DNA from: Boothiomyces macroporosus
Taxonomy: Eukaryota; Chytridiomycota; Chytridiomycetes; Rhizophydiales; Terramycetaceae
NCBI GenBank assembly: GCA_027604185.1
Contig: JADGKB010000001.1
Location: forward strand, 124,001-188,000
Length of the DNA stretch: 64,000 bases
Direction of reading: 5' to 3'
Each line of letters opens with the position of its first letter. Within the stretch, counting starts at the first letter, position 1. Below the pieces are notes generated by a model that saw nothing but the letters and a program-made list of their open reading frames with translations, was not told where the DNA came from and searched no databases. Both the position numbers and the translations under genes were made by a program. Positions 21,760-32,607 of the stretch are shown here, one piece after another.

Positions 21760-24700
21760 ATGTCCATTCAATTGGATCATAAAATATTCAACAAACGTGC
21801 ATCGTTGCTTCTCAAGCAATTCAACAAGAGCAGCGAATTCGAAGATGCCCAGTCGTTGTTGTTTATTGTCGGGAGCTCAGATGGTGAACTCTCATACCAG
21901 AAATCAATCGCCCTTCAGAACTGGTGGATCGGATACGAATTTCCAGAAACAATTACTCTGGTGTTAAAAGATAAAATTGTCTTTCTCACTTCTGTCAAGA
22001 AAGGTTTGTCATGTTGATAGTAGGTGCAATCTTGGAGACTTTAAGGAACGGGGAGAATGCAGTCGATTTTGAAATCCTCACCAAAAACAAGGATGAAGCG
22101 CAAAATGCAGCAACATTCAAGAAATTCATTGATTTTATTCCTAATGTATTGTTGATCTAATGGAAGGGAAAACAAGGAGTGATTCCAAAAGAAAACCCAA
22201 CAGGAAAGCTGGTCGCCGAATTCAAAAATGCATTAGCTGCATCTGGCAAATCGTTTGAGCCTGTTGATGTGACTGGTGCGATGGCTACTCTTTTTGCTGT
22301 AAAGGATGAGGATGAAATAGTACTTTAAGAGTAACAATAGGCTGCAACAAAAGCTGCTGCTCAAATCACTTCGCTAACTATGAAGAATTACTTTATTGAT
22401 TATATGATTAATCTCATTGATCAAGGAAAGAAAGTAAAACATGAACTTTTGGCCGACTCTTTGGAAAGAACTCACACCGATGAACGCAAGAGGGCAAAAC
22501 TTAAAGTCCCGGATGAAATCAATTGGAAGCTGGTTGAATGGTGCTATCCTCCAATCATTCAATCTGGAGGAAAATACGATCTCAAGCCGAGTGCCCAATC
22601 AAATGATCAAAACCTTCACGCTGGCACTATTATATGTTCATTTGGAGCCAGATACAAATCCTATTGCTCAAATATCGGAAGAACATTTTTAATTAATCCA
22701 GAAAAGCACAAGGAGGAGAACTATGAATTTCTGCTTGAATTGCAAAAGCACTTGTTCAATATTATTAGGGATGGCGCACTTTGCTCGGATGTCTACAATG
22801 CAGCAATCGAATATATTGAAAAGAAAAAACCAGAGTTGAAGGACTTTTTTGTAAAGAATTGTGGGTTTGGCACCGGAATTGAATTCCGTGAATCCAACTA
22901 TTTATTGGGACCAAAGAACAACAAACCACTCAAAGCTGGTATGATTTTAAACTTTGTTATTGGATTCCAAAATCTAGAAAACAAAAGCTCCGACCCAAAG
23001 AACAAAGTGTACTCTCTGTTACTTGGAGACACTGTGCAAGTGACCAATGACGAACCTATTGTATTAACTGAAGTAGACAAGGATTTGTCTGTGATTTCAT
23101 ATACCTTTGGTGAGGAAGATGATGAAGAAACAAAGATTGTAGAAGTTACATCCAAGAGAGGTGCCATTCTAGACTCTCAATTACGTAAAAACGAAAGCAG
23201 AGAAGAATCTTTGAACAAAAGAGCTGCTCATCAAAAGGCTTTAGCAGAAAAAAGACATCAAGAGGGGCTTTCAAGATTTTCTGGTGAAAAGGATGGCGCA
23301 AAAGAAAAGCAAGAGGTTACATTCAAAAAGTTTGAGAGTTACCGAAAGGAAACTCTTATTCCAAAGTCTACTTCTGACCTCCGAATTATAGTGGACAGGA
23401 AAGCAGAAACAATTATTCTTCCTATCTATGGACAGGCTGTACCATTCCACGTATCAACTTTGAAGAATGTTTCAAAAAGCGATGAAGGTGACCATGTGTT
23501 ACTCCGATTCAACTTTATTACCCCTGGTCAAGCTACTGGTAAAAAGGAAGTTCACGTAATTCTTTCTGACTATAGGCATTTGAAGATGTAGATTCCACTT
23601 TTATCAGATCTCTCAGTTATAGAAGTAATGACGTTGCAAGATTCTCTGAAATTTCTCGGGAAATTACAGAGCTGAAGAAGGAAATTCACAAACGTGAATT
23701 GGAAAGAATCGAAAAGGCTGGTTTGGTAGAACAGGGCGATTTGATGGAAATCAAAGGTCGTCGACCAATTAGATTGCCTGATGTGTATGTGCGTCCTGGT
23801 CTGGAAGGAAAGAGATTTGCTGGGGATCTTGAAATTCACTTGAATGGTTTAAGATACCAATCATCAGTTAAAAGCGATCAAAAAATCGATATCTTGTTCT
23901 CAAATATCAAGCATCTATTCTTCCAACCTTGCGATGGTGAGCTAATTATTCTCATTCACGTTCACTTGGTTGATCCTATTATGATTGGGAAAAGAAAGAC
24001 AAAGGATGTTCAATTCTTTAGAGATGTACAAGATGCATCCTTTGACGAAACCGGTAATCGAAGAAGAAGAGCCAACTATGGTGATGAAGATGAACTTGCA
24101 CAAGAACAAGAAGAACGTAGACATCGTCAAATTCTCAACAGAGAATTCCAACAATTTAGTGAAAAGATCTCTGATGCAGTATTTAACAATGATCTAACTT
24201 TAGAGCAAAAAGCTGGTTGAAGTTGATGTTCCTTTACGTGAACTTGCATTCAATGGTGTTCCTAGTCGTCAATTAGTTGCCCTGCAACCGACTACTGAAT
24301 GCTTGGTTCATTTGTCAGACACTCCTTTCCTCGTCATTACCCTTAATGATGTTGAAATTGCCCATTTGGAACGTGTGCAAGTAATGCCGATTTAATGTAG
24401 TTTGGATTGAAAAACTTTGACTTGGTATTTATCTTTAAGGATTTCTCAAGACCAGTGGTCCATATCAATACCATTCCTATGAACCAACTTGAAAATGTAA
24501 AAGAATGGCTGGATTCTGTTGATATACCATTCACTGAAGGTCCAGTTTCCCTCTCTTGGCCACAAATCATGAAAACAATCAATGATGATCCAAAGTCTTT
24601 CTTTGAAGAAGCAGGCGGATGGTCGTTCTTGAAACAGGACGGATCAGATGTGTCTGAAGTTGAAGATTCTGCTTCAGAGTTTGAAATGGATAGCGAAGCT

Positions 24701-24921
24701 TCAGAAGAAGAAACCGAAACGGAAGAATCTTCAGGGGATGACGAATCAGATTATTCTGGAAGTGGAAGCGAAGAAGAAGATGAAAGCGGCGAAGATTGGG
24801 ATGAACTAGAGCGTAAAGCTGAACAAGTAGTTTCTACTAATATTAGCATGACAATCGCAAGCGTAATCGTGAAGAAGAGCGCGATGATCGCTCCAAATCA
24901 AAGCAGCATCGTCGAAAATAA
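21760..24921 (+). CDS. SPT16: SPT16, large subunit of the FACT histone chaperone
   Basis: 1004 residues, close to yeast (1035). Seven introns: 22004-22023, 22146-22166, 22320-22340, 23556-23575, 24179-24203, 24381-24400, 24827-24846; the fifth, 25 nt, is the longest of the short class here. N-terminal aminopeptidase-like domain ([23 protein letters not shown]), dimerisation domain, middle PH-like domain ([35 protein letters not shown]), and an acidic C-terminus rich in Glu/Ser/Asp followed by a basic tail. It moves nucleosomes during transcription and replication. Confidence 0.97.
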
Positions 24922-25037
24922 ACATAATTTGCGTTTAGTAACCTGTAAGCTGTTCTATGTACTAGCTGAACCCTTTGCTTTTAACCATGGTGTGATCGAC
25001 CCATCCACGATCAATGGAAAATTTTGACTAAATCTGA

Positions 25038-25589
25038 ATGGCTGCGTTACCAAAGAGAATTATCAAGGTTCACACTTACCAACATTAGGAAACAGAAAGA
25101 TTACTAGCTGAACCAGCTCCAGGGATACAAGCGACTCCTCATGAGGATAATCTTCGTTATTTCGATGTAGTTATTTCTGGTCCAGCATCAACCCCATTTG
25201 CAGGTACTACTCACTAACAACCTGACGGAAATTTCAAACTAGAACTTTTCTTGCCAGATTCATATCCAATGGAACCTCCAAAAGTGCGTTTCTTGACAAA
25301 GATTTACCATCCAAATATTGATAAACTCGGACGTATTTGCCTTGATATTTTAAAGGGTAATTGATGGTAATGTAGATAAATGGTCACCAGCACTTCAAAT
25401 CCGCACTGTTTTATTGTCGATACAAGCGTTACTTTCAGCACCAAACCCAGGTAATTTTAGTTGACTGTAGATGATCCATTGGCTAATGATGTTGCTCAAC
25501 ACTGGAAAGATAATGAACCTGAAGCTATTGCGATGGGTACGATATTTGCTAATCTAGCTAAACAATGGACTGCTCAGTACGCAAAATAA
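25038..25589 (+). CDS. UBC13: UBC13-type ubiquitin-conjugating enzyme
   Basis: 156 residues. Makes Lys63-linked chains with an Mms2-type partner. Starts [19 protein letters not shown]; active-site segment [27 protein letters not shown] contains the catalytic cysteine. Introns at 25068-25088 (21 nt), 25204-25224 (21 nt), 25357-25375 (19 nt) and 25451-25470 (20 nt). The second must be removed to read [12 protein letters not shown], yet it ends in TG instead of AG; an AG acceptor is not available there. Confidence 0.95.
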
Positions 25590-25881
25590 ATAATTTTGAT
25601 TCTTAATTATCGTTCCATAATTTGAACGTGTTGTATCTCCAAGTAGATGATTATCAAATGTAACAATAACCGGGTGAATTCATGGTAACCTGGATTCCAT
25701 TATATTCAGGAGGCGGTTTGGATTCTATCGAGCGATTGTTTTGAATCAAGTCTAATATTATCTTCTCTGCATGTATGATTAAACTACTTCAATTGTGGCT
25801 TGTCGGAGAATTTAATTGGCTGTGGACAGAGGAATTTTGTACAAGGAAAAAAAACCACTAGCAAAACTTTTACACTTCAAA
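25590..25881. other. Intergenic stretch before RPS30, about 290 bases
   Basis: No supportable gene. The minus strand contains short protein-like open pieces (for example IESKPPPEYNGIQ around 25697-25735), but no start, splice sites or consistent frame joins them. The segment 25790-25881 must contain the RPS30 promoter and leader. Confidence 0.3.
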
Positions 25882-26152
25882 ATGGTAAGTTGCAATTCAA
25901 CCATTCAGTATTCAACAGCACAATTCAGGATGGAATAAAGACAGTTACTAATGCTAGGGTAAAGTTCACGGTTCCCTCGCTCGTGCTGGTAAAGTAAAGT
26001 CACACACTCCTAAAGTCGAACCACAAGAAAAGAAAAAGAAGGTTACTGGTCGTGCAAAGAAGAGATTGTTGTACACTCGTCGTTTCGTTAACGCTGTTGC
26101 ATCATTCGGAAAACGTCGCATGAACCAAAACCCACCTGGAAAATCTGGTTAA
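25882..26152 (+). CDS. RPS30: Ribosomal protein eS30
   Basis: 65-residue small-subunit protein, as in yeast (63). Exon 1 is just the ATG at 25882-25884; a 73-nt intron (25885-25957) with GTAAGT at its start and TACTAAT nine bases before the acceptor precedes exon 2, [20 protein letters not shown]...[15 protein letters not shown]. There is no ubiquitin-like fusion partner, as in yeast and unlike animals. This is the only long intron in the window. Ribosomal protein introns directly after the ATG are common in fungi. Confidence 0.93.
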
Positions 26153-26325
26153 ATATTCCCAGTAGTCAATTAAGGAACAAATATATGATTTACGAATGTT
26201 TATTGGATATTTTTAAAGGATGAGATCTTGCAGGAATTTAAAAAGATTTGTTTCTACATGGAAGTAGATTTTAAATTCAAGTACGTCTTGGTTGAGGGTG
26301 TTTAATAATGATGTTTATTAAGATA

Positions 26326-26797
26326 TTAAACTGGTAACTTTGCTCCAGTGAGCTTGTCTACTATTAAGGAAATCCCTGGTAAGCTCAGCAGGTTTCCGAT
26401 TATTGGAACTCGCCTCAAGAACCCGACCACGACTGGCAAGAAGTCCCTGAGATTAAGTCCTATTACCCAAACAAATTTATGAACCCAAACGCTTCCACCA
26501 ACACTCCAAAAAATGGCCACTTTACAAACACCAACAGCACTCCAAAAAAGAAACAAACTGTTCCCCTGATCTTTTCCTTTCTAGCAAAAAATACAATGGT
26601 TTTCTGAAATCCAATAATTAGTGTTATTCCTCCAAGAAACAGAATCTGTATTAGCAAAATATACGTTGCCGATTGCTAAAAACCCTCCGTCGAAAAACAT
26701 GATGATCCCCAGTAACATGAAAAACACTCCAAAGCCAGTCAGCCCAACTCCAATTTCTTGTTAGTCTATTCTTACTCTGTGTATCTGACAACCACAT
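26326..26797 (-). CDS. GOT1: GOT1-family Golgi transport membrane protein
   Basis: 137 residues, four membrane helices. Introns at 26757-26775, 26646-26664 and 26447-26466 (19, 19, 20 nt). Diagnostic segments are MWLSDTQKIGVGLTGFGVF, FLGGITLIIGFQKT and DFLPVVVGFLRRVPIIGNLL. Got1 acts in ER-Golgi vesicle traffic in yeast, overlapping with Sft2. Length matches the family exactly. Confidence 0.93.
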
Positions 26798-26839
26798 TTG
26801 CTTTTTTCAAAATTTAAAAAAAGATTTACGTGTTATTTT

Positions 26840-27332
26840 TTATTGGAAGCCAAGTCCTACTTTGCGTTTTTTTAGCTGTCTGTGAGTTGAATGAGCGCTT
26901 TCAAATTCTTTTTCAAGTTGCTTGTTGACTTTTCTTTCGTTGGTGATGGAGGATTGGGTGTTTGTGCTTGTCAAGTGTTGGTTTTCTGGTTTCTTTCCAC
27001 CTAGAAGCCTTAGGAATTTCTATGTTTAGAATTCAAGTACATTTTTACGATCCGCATCGCCATCGAAATTAGCTTTTGTCCAGTCGTTCCATGCGGCTGG
27101 GGTTTCTTTTGGTTTATCTTGTTTTGCTTCTGCTTTGTCTTCCTCTGGCTTCTCCTTTGGTTTATCTTTCTTTTCTGCCTTGTCCTTTTCAGATATTTCC
27201 TTCTTTTCCTTCTTGTCTTTCTTTTCCTTTTTCTCTTTCTTTTCCTTCTTTTCTTTTTTCTCTTTCTTTTCCTTCTTTTCTTTTTTCTATGTTAGCATTC
27301 GCAACCTCTTCTGCCTTTCTCTTCTCACCCAT
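26840..27332 (-). CDS. SMAP-domain small acidic-protein family member
   Basis: 150 residues after removing introns at 27287-27305 (19 nt) and 27020-27040 (21 nt). The first half is a Lys/Glu repeat; the C-terminal third carries the SMAP signature: WTKANFDGDADRKNKFLRL in which intron 2 sits between KN and KF, then LGGKK and KQLEKEFESAHSTHRQLKK, ending VGLGFQ. Function of this conserved eukaryotic domain is not well established; nuclear location is likely from the basic composition. ACGCG lies 16 bases upstream of the ATG on the opposite strand (27349-27353). Confidence 0.75.
27174..27286. repeat. Purine-rich short tandem repeat encoding Lys/Glu runs
   Basis: On the minus strand, imperfect units of about 24 bases made of GAAAAG/GAAGGAAAAG-type words encode KEKKEKKEKK-type runs in the SMAP-domain protein. 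Copy number is likely to vary between strains by replication slippage. Confidence 0.6.
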
Positions 27333-27360
27333 CAAAACAAAAAAAAATACGCGAATGAAT

Positions 27361-28561
27361 TTATTTAAAGATTCGTTTCCAAATTGACTTCTTTTCAGGT
27401 TTGACTGTAGTTGCGCTTGATGCTAACGGAGCACGTTTGGGCTGTCTATCAACAGTCTGGGTTTTTAACTGGTAGTTGACTTGAATGTCTTTCTTTTCTT
27501 GAATTGTCACTAAATTTGGTTCCTTTTTTTTAAATAGTTTTTGCCATACCCCACCACTTTTGCGTTTTGTAGAAGTAGAATTAGATCGAGATGGTTGAGT
27601 ATAAACAGGGTTGATTTGGGATTCACTCGCTTTCTTGCGTAACGGTGGATGAGGGTCGCCTACCATGGTAGTCATTGATACTTTGGAGTTTAATGAATGC
27701 CCAACCATGGTGGTGGTAGAAGTTTTGCTGTTTAAAGGCGGGAAACTTGGTTCTTGAGGGGAACTTGGTTCAAAATCATACATGCCAAGCTCAGACATTG
27801 GTCTTCGTTTTTGAATATCCGCTTTTGGTAAATGGAATCTTTCCTTGTTGAATTCTTTCTTGACTTCTTTATAATACTGCTCTTTGAGGATATTATCTTT
27901 TTCATGAGGTTTCTTTGTGGGAGAACTAACTTGTACCGGCATAGTGATTGGTGCTGGAATTGGAGAAGTTTGAGACTCGACTGTTCCAGCAGCCTCCTGC
28001 TCATTAATTACAATTTCTTCATCATCTGAATCTGATACATGAGACATTACATCTGACTTGATTACCTCCTCTTTATATAGTCCAATTATACTATCTATGG
28101 TTTCTTCCACATCCTGCTTATCACAACTGCTGCATTCGAAATAAGCCTGTGCACCAATCGTTTCTCTACACTTTTCCACCTACATTAGGATAACCTACCT
28201 TTTTCGGATCCACCATGTGCTCCATATCCTTTTTCAGACCCAGCAGTATTATCGGCTTTGATTTAGCGTAATAATTCACTTCAGGATACCATTTCTCCTC
28301 GATTTGTTCAAACGAATCTGGATCATTGAGAGAGAAACAAATAACTACCTGCGTGATTCCTTCATACGAGTATGGCCGTAATCTATCAAATGCGTTTGAT
28401 CCTGCAGTGTCAATGAATTTCAAATCAGGAAATTGCTTTAACGTATAGGTATCTTCAATGGTTGGTAAATGATCTTTGGGAAAAGGCAGACCTTGCATAA
28501 CGGTCAATATTGCAGTTTTTCCTACTGCTTCATTCCCAACAAAAATTATCCTTCGTCTCAT
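27361..28561 (-). CDS. Rho-like small GTPase with long polar tail
   Basis: 393 residues after removing a 19-nt intron at 28180-28198. G1 is GNEAVGKTAIL, switch I has LPTIEDTY, G3 is DTAGSNAFDRLRPYSYEG as in Rho/Cdc42, but G4 reads GLKKDM in place of NKxD/TKxD and G5 is ECSSC. A Rho insert is not obvious. After about residue 165 the protein continues with 220 polar, Ser/Pro/Lys-rich residues and ends in a basic-aromatic tail (KKSIWKRIFK) instead of a CAAX box, so membrane binding would be by charge, not prenylation. I start at MRRRIIFVG; an upstream ATG at 28603 would add 14 residues. Confidence 0.85.
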
Positions 28562-28872
28562 TGTTTTTGAAGTAAAACTTTGTTTCAGGGTTGAAAGCCA
28601 CAACCTGCTACTAAATTCGGAAAATCAGAATTTAATACCAGTCTCATCCACAGACTGTGTCGGAGTAAATGCGAGTCAGAATTGCAACTTGTTGCTCATT
28701 TAAAAAGGGATATTTTTCGTGATTTTCTTCTCGCCGACAAGCTCCGGCTTTGATGGTAGCTTAGATTGACAAATAACTATTGAATTCATGAGTTGGGAAT
28801 GACTGTTGCAAAGCCTCAAATGACTCCTCAGCAAAAAACTATAAAAAAAATCTTGTAAAAAAACTAATAATA

Positions 28873-29420
28873 ATGGTAGTTGGAGGAAAAAAAGGTGGGA
28901 AATTTAACAAGACCCAAAGAGGTGTAGAAAGACAATTCACTTCTGAAACTGAATTACAAGCACAGGCACAGCAAATCAAAAGAAGGGACATGCCTTCAGA
29001 CTCTGAAGAAGAGAGCGACAACGAGCCAGTAGAACGTAAAGTCGCCAACCCTGCTGCCGCTGTAATTGAAATTTCAAATCCAAATAAGCAAACCGCAAAG
29101 CCAATGAAGCTTAAAGATTTGTCTATTAATGACGATGAAGAAGCAGAACAGCCGCAGTTGACCAGAAGAGAGCGGTAAGTTTTGGTTAATTTAGTGAAGC
29201 TTTGGAAAAGGAGCAAAAGAAGCAACATTATTTTAAACTACAAATGGAAGGGAAGACTGACCAGGCAAGAGCGGATTTAGCCAGATTAGCAATGATCAGA
29301 AAGCAAAGAGAGGAAGCTAAATTGAAGAGAGAAGAAGCCGAAAATGCTGCCAAAGCTAAAAAGGAAGAATCGCTCAATGCTGGAAAATCTATTACAAGCA
29401 AGGCATTTGGAAAAAAATAG
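28873..29420 (+). CDS. PDAP1/PP28-family phosphoprotein
   Basis: 175 residues after removing a 20-nt intron at 29175-29194. The N-terminus [14 protein letters not shown] and C-terminal [30 protein letters not shown] define the 28-kDa heat- and acid-stable phosphoprotein family (casein-kinase substrate PP28 domain). It is acidic in the middle and likely disordered. Family function is poorly defined; it binds PDGF in animals and is linked to translation or phosphorylation. A TATA-like run ends about 20 bases before the ATG. Confidence 0.85.
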
Positions 29421-29452
29421 ATTTTAATAAATGGTTAGGGTTTCAGTAATAG

Positions 29453-31022
29453 TCATAATTTCAGATTGTTTGGATCAAAATCGTCACCGCATCCATTCAC
29501 CAGTACTTTTAAAAGCGCCTTTTTCTTTTGTAGAGATGAATCTGTCAAATCAAACATTGAGCAAAGGTTAAAGAGCATTTCGGGATGCAAGCCAGCTAGT
29601 GATGGGTTAGATATTATGAAACTTTCCAAGTAACTGAGTTAGCAGTAATTACCTGGACGCTTGACTTACATTTCCCGCATACAATTGACAAATCGCTACA
29701 TTGTTCTTTGCAGAATCATATTCAGGACATGTAGTTAATAATTGGGTGAATTGATTGAGCGCTTCGTTGTAATCCCCAATTGCAAAGTAGTAAAATCCCC
29801 GTTGAGACAAGATCAGCTCTGGCTGAGGATACTCTGGCAACTTTTGAAACTCTGTACTTTGTGGGAGTCCAAGCATACTTTCAACCTTGAAAAAGATCTC
29901 TTTGGCAGTTTCCAAATCTCCTGCTTGCAAATATAGTCGTCCTAGCATTGACCACATGTGTGGATCACTTTCATGCTCCTGTAATAGTTCATTCAAAACA
30001 CTTGCAGCAAGGACTAGATCTGAAATTTGAATTAGCAGGCATACTACATACAATACAAGTTGATAGTGCTGGGTATTATCCGGTATGAAATCCCACGGTC
30101 TTTGTGGATACATTAGCTTGTATATTCTATGAATACTTTCATGATGATTGCCTTTCAATGATGGCAGATGAGCAATCAAACATAATACCTCAAAGCTAAC
30201 CATCTGTCCTGATTGGTCTGGAAATATGTCTGGATATAGTTCATACATCATTTCTTGTAATTCGTTTGCTTTTAGTTTGTCTATTTCTGATTGAATCAAA
30301 TCATAAAGCTTGAGTTTAATCATTGCTGACCACCTGACATACCACAAGTGCATAATATCCTTTACATCTGCAGGGTGTGTTGAAATCAAGTCATTTCTAG
30401 CTAGTAAAGCGACTTGTCTCCAGTTGAACGACTTTATCAGCGGATCATAAGGGTCTTCATATTCCAAAGCCTGCTCCAAACTCATTTTGATTCGGTTAGG
30501 ACGTTGCGAAGAGTGAACATTGCCAAATATTTTGGTTATTGTATCATTTAACGGATCCAAAGCTGGAATATCTGAAAAATTCACTGGATCAATCCATCTT
30601 CGAGTTGGTAATTTGTAGTGGATTGGATCAATCACTGCTGGTGTTGGAACGAGACGAGATTTTGGAATAGATGATTTGATGCTTGAAGCTGCAGACAAAT
30701 TCTCTGTTTTAACGGGCGAAATATTTAGTGGCAGTTGAATAGTTGGCAGCCGTGCTAATTGGTCAGGCTCGTTGTCTATATCTAACGAGTTTTCCAAAGC
30801 CATATTCTCAAATACTGGTTTGGTTTCCTGTGGAATTTGGACTTGCTGTTCTTGAATTTGAAATGGATTCTCCTCCTCCTTACCTTCCAAGCTAATATCT
30901 GGTCCCCACAACGCATCCTTTGAATCCTCTCGCTTTGGAGTGGCTGCTTTTGGTGAAGAGTTTTCAGAATCTAGCAAGTCGCCAATATCCAACGCCTTTC
31001 GAACTTTGTTTTCACCTTCCAT
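29453..31022 (-). CDS. TRAPPC12-like TPR subunit of the TRAPP complex
   Basis: 516 residues after removing a 19-nt intron at 29634-29652. A disordered acidic N-terminus of about 150 residues is followed by helical TPR repeats, ending in the TRAPPC12-typical FYYFAIGDYNEALNQFTQLLTTCPEYDSAKNNVAICQLY block (read in parts) and a short last exon with LHPEMLFNLCSMFDL. TRAPPC12 acts in ER-Golgi and ciliary traffic in animals and is absent from budding yeast. Its stop is 33 bases from the stop of convergent PDAP1. Confidence 0.85.
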
Positions 31023-31080
31023 ATTTTCAAGATTGTAAAAACGGGAAAAGCCAAAATGTAAATTTCACCATAAAAATTTA

Positions 31081-32607
31081 TTAAAGCAACAGGACAGACA
31101 AAGCGATGAAAGGTATAGCAAGGAATCTTGCGGAACTGGCTGCGGATACAATATTGCCATAGCCCGTAGCTACAGCCAAGTCGGCAGAAGCAGTGGTTTG
31201 AGATTCATCACAAGATTCGGAAGCTGCCTTTGGAATATCAGATACTTGAGGAGCAGGATTTCCGTAACCGCTCTTTGGGATATCGCCAGTAGTCTGTGGG
31301 AGAGGACCTCCATAAGCTGGTTTTGGGATAGAACCTCCATAGTTGGTACTAGTTGCTTTAGGAATGTTGTTGGTGGTGATTTGAGGAACAGGGTTTGGAT
31401 TGTATCCAAAGTTTGCGGTTGAACCTCCAGCCGTAGTGGTAGGATAGGTTGGTGGAACAGTTTCTGTTGCTTTTGGTTTGTCGGTAGTGTTTACGACAGG
31501 TTGGTTGGTAGTGGTTTGAACTGCAGTGGTAGTTTGAGCAGCAGTTGTAGTTTTGATGTCAGCTTTGGTGGTGGTTGCAGCTTGGGTGGTGGTAGCATCG
31601 TTTGCAGTAGTAGTTACCTTTACTTTGCCACCTCCGGATCCTTGTTGAACCAAACCATCAGGGCAGTTAAACTGGTTAAAGACCTTGGTAAAGTCAAAGT
31701 CATTTTGAACGACACAAGATGAGGTAGGCAAGTTGCATTGAGCATTTGCAGCAAACTTGACGTCTCTTTGCAATCCCCAGAAGGATAACAATGAAATATA
31801 GTCTACAGAGTTTGCAAAATCGACAACTTGCTTTGCATTATCAAGTGAGAAAACAAGGTTTTGTTGATCATTCTTTCCAATCATTGGAGTAATACCGATA
31901 CTTGCTGGGAAGTTGAGGGCTTTGAGCTGATCATGGGTACCTTTGGCAGCAGAGATAGCATAATCACCCATCTTTGTGTCTCCATTTGGAGTAGAAGCGC
32001 CATAATCCATAGCCATGATATTGACTACATCAATTGGAACATTTTGAGCAGCAGCAGCACGGACAGCAGTAATTCCAGTGGTGCCTTCAACTAATCCATT
32101 GGTTCCCACAGCAACAGTCAAGGAAATGTGCAAATCCTGATTGTTTTGCTTCAGGATTTTAATAGCATCATTTCTGCGCTTCATAACTTCATCAGTGACA
32201 GTTCCTGCTTCAATGTCAAAGTCAATAGATGGCGGCTGGTAAAGATCAATGACACTTTGATATGCTTTAACAAGTGCACTGACATCTGCAATTTGCCCTG
32301 CAATTTCGTCTTGAGTGCCATCTGGTAGTGCACCTCCAAAAGAAATGATAATTTCACCGCCGTTATCACGAATTTTTTTAACTTGGGCTACTTTGGAGTT
32401 GAGGTCTTGGCTGTTAAAAACTAGTTTTCCATTGCTTTTCATAATGTCAACAAAAGCGAGACGGTAGAATTTAACACCAGTGGATTTTACAGAGTTCACA
32501 ACGTCAGTTGAGAAGTCGTCGTATAACGCATAAGGTGCAAATATCTTTCCAGAAGGAAATTTAGCGTTTACTGCGGCAACAAATGCAAGTAATGTGGTGA
32601 ACTTCAT
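31081..32607 (-). CDS. Secreted GPI-anchored GH18 chitinase
   Basis: 508 residues, single exon. Signal peptide MKFTTLLAFVAAVNA, then a GH18 barrel with SFGGALPDG and the catalytic motif PPSIDFDIEAG (DxDxE, the glutamate being the acid). The layout resembles the prokaryote-type PF-ChiA-like GH18 group more than the usual fungal class III or V. A Thr/Pro-rich stalk of about 150 residues follows, then a hydrophobic C-terminus preceded by small residues, as for a GPI anchor. It probably remodels the cell's own chitin wall. A TATAAA lies 43 bases before the ATG (32650-32655). No intron in 1.5 kb, unusual for this window. Confidence 0.93.
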   Translation of the reverse strand: MKFTTLLAFVAAVNAKFPSGKIFAPYALYDDFSTDVVNSVKSTGVKFYRLAFVDIMKSNGKLVFNSQDLNSKVAQVKKIRDNGGEIIISFGGALPDGTQDEIAGQIADVSALVKAYQSVIDLYQPPSIDFDIEAGTVTDEVMKRRNDAIKILKQNNQDLHISLTVAVGTNGLVEGTTGITAVRAAAAQNVPIDVVNIMAMDYGASTPNGDTKMGDYAISAAKGTHDQLKALNFPASIGITPMIGKNDQQNLVFSLDNAKQVVDFANSVDYISLLSFWGLQRDVKFAANAQCNLPTSSCVVQNDFDFTKVFNQFNCPDGLVQQGSGGGKVKVTTTANDATTTQAATTTKADIKTTTAAQTTTAVQTTTNQPVVNTTDKPKATETVPPTYPTTTAGGSTANFGYNPNPVPQITTNNIPKATSTNYGGSIPKPAYGGPLPQTTGDIPKSGYGNPAPQVSDIPKAASESCDESQTTASADLAVATGYGNIVSAASSARFLAIPFIALSVLLL

